Source of the DNA: Verrucomicrobiota bacterium
Lineage (GTDB): Bacteria > Verrucomicrobiota > Kiritimatiellia > SS1-B-03-39 > UBA6053
Reading direction: 5' to 3'
DNA length: 64,000 nucleotides
Assembly: GCA_020831625.1 (NCBI GenBank)
Contig: JAFIGD010000003.1
Coordinates: 62,001 to 126,000, forward strand
This document shows positions 58,518-64,000 of this stretch, piece after piece (position 1 is the first letter of the stretch; each line of letters begins with the position of its first letter). Under the pieces are notes generated by a model. The model had not been told where the DNA came from. It saw nothing but the letters and a program-made list of their open reading frames with translations, and did not search any database. The position numbers and the translations under genes were made by a program.

Positions 58518-59923
58518 AGCCAGGCCTGCTCCAGCGCCTCGGGTGTGGTCCCCATGTGGCGGGCAAGCAATTTTTCGCGGGAAATGTTCACCAACTGGCG
58601 CAGATGGGCGGGATCCCGGATATACTGAAGGTAGGTGAAAAACGCGTCCCGGCGGCTTTCCTGCATGAGATAGCGGAAAAGCACCCAGGACAGCGCATAG
58701 GCCTCGTATGATTTTAAGCCGGGAAGTTCGGCTTCGAATCCCGAGGGTTTACGAATATTGATGAGTTGGGCCAGCGGGGGTATGCGTCCGGATTCGCGGA
58801 GGTTGATCAAAGTGTTCAGGTGCGTGGGGGTGATTTCGCCTGGGGGATCGGACTCAAAATACACGGCCAGCCCTTCAATCAGCCAGCCGTTTTCCGCGTG
58901 AAACCAGGAGTGAACGCCGTAGGTGTAGCTCAAATGATGTGCGGCTTCATGCCGGAGGGTTGCCAGGGTTTCCTGTTGGCCACGCCGGCGGATTTGCTCC
59001 TCGACACGAAAGCGGGTTTGCTCAAGCGATCTGCGTTCCTCGGAGGAGCGGCTGTTTTCGATCAGGTTCGCGAGTTCAGCATTAATTTCCGAGCGCATTT
59101 GACGGGCAAAGGCGGAATGATACTGATTAAAAACCACCATCCGGTCCTCCAGCGGAGAATAAAAACCCGCGGAACCCTCCATTTCGGGCGAGGACCGGGC
59201 CACGGACCGGGCGAAATCCTCCTCGTTGCTGAAAAACAGGACTTGAAGACTTTGTTGACTGCGCCGGGCTTGAACCAGAGGGGAGAAAATTTCCATATAT
59301 TGTTGATATAGACGGTCCAGAACCCGGGCGGTTTCAATGACTTGAAAATAAGGCGCATCCGTTAGGATTGTGTAGGGCCCGTGGTGGAGAAGCTCAAAGG
59401 TCGGGAAATCCATTTGGAAACGGACATCGCGCCAGGTGATACGGGGAATCGGTTCTGTGTAGGACTCAAGAGAAAGGATGTCGCTTCGGTTTATTTCACG
59501 GGTCACCCGGCTTTTCCCTCCAAATGAAAACTGCACGGAGATGCTTTCGGGAGATTCAAATAAAATCCGGATGAGATGTTCTTCTCCGGCGGTGGTTATC
59601 AAACGGTGGGTTGGCCAGCGGTTCCTCAATGCCGCTTCCAGACCGCGTTTTCCGTCGAGTTCCTCGGGAGTGAATTCACTTTCGGGTTTATCCTCCGGCG
59701 GGAGGTTGTAAAAGGAGGGCCAGTTCATGGCCCGGGCCAGGGCCCGTCCCGGAGACGTGGTCAGAAAGTGATAAAACCGGGGGTCGTCATTTCGGTTCCA
59801 GTACACCAGCCGGGAGGCCCCGGCCATCATGGCGAGCAACAGCACCCATCGGGTATACTTCACGGCAAGGTGAAATGTGCGCCAGGGCGAGAGTTTGTCA
59901 GGAGGGGAGGGCACACGGGACAT
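58496..59923 (-). CDS. Membrane-anchored DUF1570-type zinc peptidase
   Basis: 475 aa from ATG 59921-59923; the earlier in-frame start would add about 130 low-complexity residues antisense to sppA. A membrane anchor (TRWVLLLAMMAGASRLV) lies at about residues 20-40. The catalytic HExxH is in LRHEAAHHLSYTYGVHSW, followed by the third zinc ligand Glu in WLIEGLAVYFE, the gluzincin pattern of the DUF1570 family. The preceding region (DILSLESYTEPIPR, YTILTDAPYFQVIETA) is the usual N-terminal domain. Its substrate is unknown. It is divergent from SppA by 82 bp. Confidence 0.85.
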   Translation of the reverse strand: MSRVPSPPDKLSPWRTFHLAVKYTRWVLLLAMMAGASRLVYWNRNDDPRFYHFLTTSPGRALARAMNWPSFYNLPPEDKPESEFTPEELDGKRGLEAALRNRWPTHRLITTAGEEHLIRILFESPESISVQFSFGGKSRVTREINRSDILSLESYTEPIPRITWRDVRFQMDFPTFELLHHGPYTILTDAPYFQVIETARVLDRLYQQYMEIFSPLVQARRSQQSLQVLFFSNEEDFARSVARSSPEMEGSAGFYSPLEDRMVVFNQYHSAFARQMRSEINAELANLIENSRSSEERRSLEQTRFRVEEQIRRRGQQETLATLRHEAAHHLSYTYGVHSWFHAENGWLIEGLAVYFESDPPGEITPTHLNTLINLRESGRIPPLAQLINIRKPSGFEAELPGLKSYEAYALSWVLFRYLMQESRRDAFFTYLQYIRDPAHLRQLVNISREKLLARHMGTTPEALEQAWLQAINSF

Positions 59924-60005
59924 TTGTAAATCGTACGATAACCCACTTCGAAAATCAATGCGTGATCCCGGTTGTTTTTTCAGGGGCGGCGCGTATGATC
60001 CCGTC

Positions 60006-61064
60006 ATGTCAGACTCCTTTAATTTGCCGCCGCCCGAATCGCAGCCTCCGCCTTTGCCCCGCTCCATTGAACCGGGGGATCGTCCGCGCAAACCGGGACG
60101 CTGGCGGCGCAAATTGTTCCGCGGGGTCCTCGGGGTGAGTCTGCTGTTGAATGCGGCGACCTGTTCGCGGATGATGATGCGGGCGCAACTGGGTGAGGAG
60201 GAGTTTCCTCCGGTGTCCGAAACCCTGGCGTTCGGTTCTCCCCATGCCGAAACGAAAGTCGCGCTCCTGAGGTTTGAGGGCGTTATTCTGAGGCAGGCAC
60301 AGGGTTTCTGGGGCACGCTGCCGGATCCGGTGACCGCGCTGTTGCGGGAAATTCAGGCGGCGACCATGGATCCCACCGTTCGTGCGATCCTGTTGGAGGT
60401 GAATTCGCCCGGAGGCGGCGTCACCGCCAGCGACGAGATTTACGACGCGCTGATGCGCTTTCGCGCCTCGGATCCGGACCGCGTGATTGTGGGCATGGTG
60501 CAGGACACGGCGGCTTCCGGGGCATACTATTTTCTGCTGGCAGCTCATGAAATCTGGGCGCAGCCGACCTCGGTTGTGGGTTCGGTGGGGGTAATGGTTT
60601 CCACAATCAATTTTCACCAATTGGCGCAGCGGCTCGGGGTGGAGGATGTGACCCTGACCTCCGGGGGGAACAAAGCGATGCTGTCGCCCTTCCGTCCTCT
60701 GGACACAGAACATGTCGCGATTTTTCAAGACGTGGTGAATGATTTGTATGCCCGTTTCCGGGATCTGGTGGTTGAGCACCGTCCGTTTGATCTGGCGACG
60801 GCTTCGCGTGACGGGCTGCTGGACGGGCGGATTTTCACGGCGCGGGACGCGTTGAGGCATCAGCTGGTGGACGGAATCGGCTATGGCGCGGATGTCCGCG
60901 CGCGGGTGGCGGAGCGTCTGGGCGCGGAGGAGTTGGGGTTTTACACCTTCCGATACTCCGCCGGCTTTTCGGGGCTGTTCGGCGCGCGCGGGCCGTCGCT
61001 TCCGGCGGCGTTGGGTTTGCCGGGTGACGGATCGGCCCGGTTTCTCTATTTGTGGCAGCCCTGA
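60006..61064 (+). CDS. sppA: Signal peptide peptidase SppA, short form
   Basis: 352 aa from ATG 60006. A Pro-rich N-terminus precedes one membrane helix (FRGVLGVSLLLNAATCS, about 38-54). The Clp/SppA fold follows with EVNSPGGGVTASDEIY. The catalytic Ser171 is in DTAASGAYYFL and the general-base Lys223 in SGGNKAMLS. It degrades cleaved signal peptides in the membrane. It is 14 bp ahead of uvrA, so the two are probably cotranscribed. It is divergent from the DUF1570 peptidase; the shared 82-bp region contains both promoters. Confidence 0.93.
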   Translation: MSDSFNLPPPESQPPPLPRSIEPGDRPRKPGRWRRKLFRGVLGVSLLLNAATCSRMMMRAQLGEEEFPPVSETLAFGSPHAETKVALLRFEGVILRQAQGFWGTLPDPVTALLREIQAATMDPTVRAILLEVNSPGGGVTASDEIYDALMRFRASDPDRVIVGMVQDTAASGAYYFLLAAHEIWAQPTSVVGSVGVMVSTINFHQLAQRLGVEDVTLTSGGNKAMLSPFRPLDTEHVAIFQDVVNDLYARFRDLVVEHRPFDLATASRDGLLDGRIFTARDALRHQLVDGIGYGADVRARVAERLGAEELGFYTFRYSAGFSGLFGARGPSLPAALGLPGDGSARFLYLWQP

Positions 61065-61078
61065 GCCGGAAGTAAGGC

Positions 61079-63913
61079 ATGCAGCAAACGCATTTAATTG
61101 TTCAGGGCGCACGCGAGCACAACCTCAAAAATGTGGATGTGACCTTTCCGCGTGACGCGGTGGTGGTGATCACGGGGTTGAGCGGGTCGGGCAAATCGTC
61201 ACTGGCTTTCGACACGATTTTCGCCGAAGGTCAGCGGAAATATGTTGAGAGTTTGTCGGCGTACGCGCGGCAGTTTCTGGATCAGATGCAAAAGCCGGAT
61301 GTGGATCACATCGAGGGCCTTTCGCCGGCGATTTCGATTGAGCAGCGGACGGCGGGTTCGAATCCCCGTTCGATTGTGGCCACCACCACGGAGATTTATG
61401 ATTATCTGCGCCTGCTGTATGCGAGCATCGGCATCCAGCATTGTCCGAAGTGCGGCAAACCGCTGACGCGTCAGTCGGCGGAGGATATCATCAATCTGCT
61501 GATGGATCTTCCCGCCAAAACGCGGGTGATGATTCTGACGCCCTATGTGGACGGCCGCAAAGGCGAGCATTTGGAGGTTTTTCAGGATATTCGCAATCAG
61601 GGTTTTGTGCGGGCGCGGGTGGACGGCAAAGTTCTGGAGCTGGATGATGTGCCGGCGTTGAACAAGAAAACTAAACACAGTATTGACGCGGTGGTGGATC
61701 GGTTGATGATTGACGGGAAGGTCCGTTCCCGTCTGGCGGACAGTGTGGAGCTGGCGCTGCGGTTGGGCAAAGGGCGGATGACGGCCATGGTGGAGGACGG
61801 CAACGGCGGGTTCACGGATCAGTTTTTCAGCGAGGAGTTCGCCTGCATTCCCTGCGGGTTGAGTTTCGAGAAACTGGAGAACCGTCACTTTTCGTTCAAC
61901 AGTCCGTATGGCGCCTGTCCGCGCTGCGCGGGGCTGGGGAGTTTGGAGATTTTTGATGAGGCGCTGCTGGTGCCGAATCCGGAGCTGTCGCTGGAGGAGG
62001 GGGCGGTGGATGTGTGGAAGCGGGGCGGCCGACGGGTGATTTTGTGGTATAAGAAGCTGTTGCGCGGAGTGGCGGAGGCGTACGGGGTGTCGATGGACAC
62101 CCCCTATCATAAACTGCCCGCGAAATTCCGGCGGGTGCTGATGGAGGGCTCCGGGGATGAGATTGTGGAAATGAGCCTGTACCGCGGCGGACGGAAGCTG
62201 AAATACGACAAGCCGTTCGAGGGGGTGATTCCCAATCTGGAGCGCCGGATGCGGGAGACGGAAAGTGATTACACGCGGCAGCGTTTGCGGGAATACATGG
62301 CGAAAAAGCCCTGTCCGGCCTGCGGAGGCGCCCGCTTGAAGGAGGCTTCGCTGGCATGCACGGTCGCGGACAAAAATATTCATCAGGTCTGCACATTGTC
62401 GGTGAAAAACGCCCTGGCGTTTTTTGAGGGGCTGACCCTGGGGGAGACCGAGGCGCGGATTGTGAAGGAGGTGCTGAAAGAGATTCAGCACCGGCTCAGA
62501 TTTTTGAATGATGTGGGACTGGATTATTTGACCCTGGACCGGGAAAGTGGCAGCCTTTCCGGCGGTGAGGCGCAGCGGATCCGTTTGGCCTCGCAGGTGG
62601 GGTCGGGACTGATGGGGGTTCTGTATGTGTTGGACGAGCCCAGTATCGGGCTGCATCAGCGGGACAATCTGAAGCTGATCCACACGATGAAGGGCTTGCG
62701 GGACAGCGGCAACACGGTTTTGGTGGTGGAACACGACGAGGAAACGATCCGCGAGGCCGACTATGTGATTGATATGGGGCCGCTGGCCGGCCGGCACGGC
62801 GGTGAAGTGGTGTTTTCCGGGCTGCCTAAAGATTTGCTGAAGGCGAAGGGGTCTTTGACGGCGGACTACCTGAACGGAAAGCGAAAAATTCCGGTGCCGG
62901 AAACCCGTAAAAAGCCTTCGCGAAAAGCGGTGACAATTCAGGGGGCCTTGGAAAACAACCTCAAGAACGTGGACGTGAAAATTCCGCTGGGGGTCTTTAC
63001 CTGTGTGACCGGGGTGAGCGGAAGCGGAAAGTCGACCCTGGTGGATCAGATCCTGAAACGGGCGTTGTTTCAGAAATTTTTCGGATCAAAAGACGTGCCC
63101 GGAAAGCACAAGAAGATCAACGGTTTACAGCATATTGACAAGGTGATTGTGATCGACCAGAGCCCGATCGGGCGCACGCCGCGATCGAATCCGGCGACGT
63201 ACACGGGGGCGTTTAATTTGATTCGGGATCTGTTTGCGAAGCTGCCGGCAAGTCAGGTTCGGGGATATGGTCCGGGTCGGTTCAGTTTCAATGTGAAAGG
63301 CGGGCGGTGTGAAAGCTGCAAAGGGGACGGGTTGAGGCGGATTGAGATGCATTTTCTGCCGGACGTGTATGTGACCTGCGAGGTGTGTGAAGGGCGGCGG
63401 TACAACCGGGAAACGCTGGAGGTGCGCTACAAGGGTAAAAATATCTCGGATGTGTTGGACATGACCGTTGAGGACGCGCTGGGCTTTTTTGAGAAGGTTC
63501 CTGGTCTGCAGCGCAAGCTGCAGACGCTGGTGGATGTGGGCCTGGGTTATTTGCAGGTGGGTCAGCCCGCGACCACGCTTTCGGGCGGGGAGGCGCAGCG
63601 GGTGAAACTGGCGACGGAGTTGAGCAAGCGGGACACCGGCAATACCTTATATATCCTCGATGAACCGACAACGGGACTGCATTTCGCGGATGTGGACAAA
63701 CTGCTGGAGGTTCTGTTGCGTCTGCGGGACGCGGGGAATTCACTGCTGGTGATCGAGCACAATCTGGATGTGATCAAGACAGCGGACTGGATTATTGACC
63801 TGGGGCCGGAAGGGGGTGAAGGTGGGGGTGAACTGATCGCGGCAGGCACGCCGGAGGAGGTCGCGCAGGTCAAACGCTCCTATACCGGTCAGTTTCTGGC
63901 GGAAATGTTATGA
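61079..63913 (+). CDS. uvrA: Excinuclease ABC subunit A
   Basis: 944 aa, normal length. Two ABC ATPase halves are present: Walker [10 protein letters not shown] (residues 33-41) and GVSGSGKST. Signature [15 protein letters not shown] and [15 protein letters not shown] are both intact, each followed by [13 protein letters not shown] and [13 protein letters not shown]. Four zinc-type CxxC clusters are seen ([24 protein letters not shown], and CESCKGDG with CEVCEGRR). It finds DNA lesions with UvrB and starts nucleotide excision repair in the cytosol. It follows sppA by 14 bp and probably shares its promoter. No lexA-type box was evident. Confidence 0.98.
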   Translation: MQQTHLIVQGAREHNLKNVDVTFPRDAVVVITGLSGSGKSSLAFDTIFAEGQRKYVESLSAYARQFLDQMQKPDVDHIEGLSPAISIEQRTAGSNPRSIVATTTEIYDYLRLLYASIGIQHCPKCGKPLTRQSAEDIINLLMDLPAKTRVMILTPYVDGRKGEHLEVFQDIRNQGFVRARVDGKVLELDDVPALNKKTKHSIDAVVDRLMIDGKVRSRLADSVELALRLGKGRMTAMVEDGNGGFTDQFFSEEFACIPCGLSFEKLENRHFSFNSPYGACPRCAGLGSLEIFDEALLVPNPELSLEEGAVDVWKRGGRRVILWYKKLLRGVAEAYGVSMDTPYHKLPAKFRRVLMEGSGDEIVEMSLYRGGRKLKYDKPFEGVIPNLERRMRETESDYTRQRLREYMAKKPCPACGGARLKEASLACTVADKNIHQVCTLSVKNALAFFEGLTLGETEARIVKEVLKEIQHRLRFLNDVGLDYLTLDRESGSLSGGEAQRIRLASQVGSGLMGVLYVLDEPSIGLHQRDNLKLIHTMKGLRDSGNTVLVVEHDEETIREADYVIDMGPLAGRHGGEVVFSGLPKDLLKAKGSLTADYLNGKRKIPVPETRKKPSRKAVTIQGALENNLKNVDVKIPLGVFTCVTGVSGSGKSTLVDQILKRALFQKFFGSKDVPGKHKKINGLQHIDKVIVIDQSPIGRTPRSNPATYTGAFNLIRDLFAKLPASQVRGYGPGRFSFNVKGGRCESCKGDGLRRIEMHFLPDVYVTCEVCEGRRYNRETLEVRYKGKNISDVLDMTVEDALGFFEKVPGLQRKLQTLVDVGLGYLQVGQPATTLSGGEAQRVKLATELSKRDTGNTLYILDEPTTGLHFADVDKLLEVLLRLRDAGNSLLVIEHNLDVIKTADWIIDLGPEGGEGGGELIAAGTPEEVAQVKRSYTGQFLAEML

Positions 63914-63922
63914 GTCCCGGCT

Positions 63923-63951
63923 TTTACAAATGCGGGTTTACAGGTTAGAAT
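63923..63951 (+). promoter_or_regulatory. Promoter at the right edge
   Basis: TTTACA (63923-63928), 17-bp spacer and TAGAAT (63946-63951) lie 5 nt before ATG 63957. This is the same leaderless arrangement as at 20381 and 42680. Confidence 0.6.
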
Positions 63952-63956
63952 GGGGT

Positions 63957-64000
63957 ATGATCACAAAACGCCCGCTTTATTTTCTGAACCGTTTGTTTAT
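63957..64000 (+). CDS. Start of a gene cut by the window edge
   Basis: ATG 63957 opens MITKRPLYFLNRLF with no stop before the window ends. It has no ribosome-binding site but stands just after a good promoter, so a leaderless gene is likely. Too little is visible to name it. Confidence 0.45.
   Translation, partial: MITKRPLYFLNRLF

Overview
The window looks like a chromosomal piece of a free-living, polysaccharide-degrading bacterium of the Planctomycetes-Verrucomicrobia-Chlamydiae group. A Kiritimatiellota or Verrucomicrobia relative is the best guess. The grounds are PEP-CTERM proteins with an IPEPGT...LLFRRR tail, two type I sulfatases, many glycosidases each beside a LacI or AraC regulator, high GC, and intergenic gaps full of small palindromic repeats. 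The lineage is inferred from gene content; there is no rRNA gene here to prove it. I saw no tRNA, rRNA, CRISPR array, phage or complete insertion sequence.

Positions 1-20.4 kb form a carbohydrate-utilisation region. It holds a XylR-type AraC regulator cut by the window edge, two PEP-CTERM proteins, a six-hairpin glycosidase overlapping a GH13 alpha-glucosidase, a GH39 enzyme, a MetE-like methyltransferase, two LacI regulators that share an operator core, a beta-helix lipoprotein, an unrecognised 660-aa glycosidase-like protein, two sulfatases, and an SGNH hydrolase beside the wreck of a second one. From 20.4 to 26.9 kb there is a VapBC toxin-antitoxin pair. It is followed by a minus-strand CoA-linked operon: SDR, CaiB-type CoA-transferase, SMP-30, enoyl-CoA hydratase and a solute-binding-like protein without a signal peptide. 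A 56-aa protein plus nucleotidyltransferase cassette sits inside this operon. Positions 26.9-36.6 kb return to sugar metabolism: LacI, GH38 alpha-mannosidase, a Gfo/Idh/MocA oxidoreductase coupled to an MGH1-like glycosidase, GH4, AraC and a lipoprotein.

Positions 36.65-38.03 kb are a repeat-rich gap with hairpin arrays, a 213-bp element with 30-bp inverted ends, and a hexanucleotide tract also seen at 15.74 kb. Positions 38.0-42.5 kb encode an Fe3+/thiamine-type ABC importer. An orphan antitoxin with an internally deleted vapC follows. Next come an MsbA-like exporter overlapping thioredoxin reductase, a degenerate kinase/receiver protein, a zinc-ribbon membrane protein, glycyl-tRNA synthetase and an FHA membrane protein.

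Positions 51.7-54.5 kb form a nitrogen module: amtB behind a sigma-54-type promoter, a PII protein lacking the uridylylated tyrosine, and a TorF/Gcw_chp-like outer membrane protein. The right end carries a 4-amino-sugar aminotransferase with an initiating sugar-phosphate transferase, a helix-turn-helix/receiver protein, an OSBS-like enolase-superfamily enzyme, a membrane-anchored HExxH peptidase, SppA and UvrA.

The glycosidases, sulfatases, esterase and oxidoreductase together point to degradation of sulfated, mannose- and glucose-containing polysaccharide. Local regulators appear to control each small cluster.
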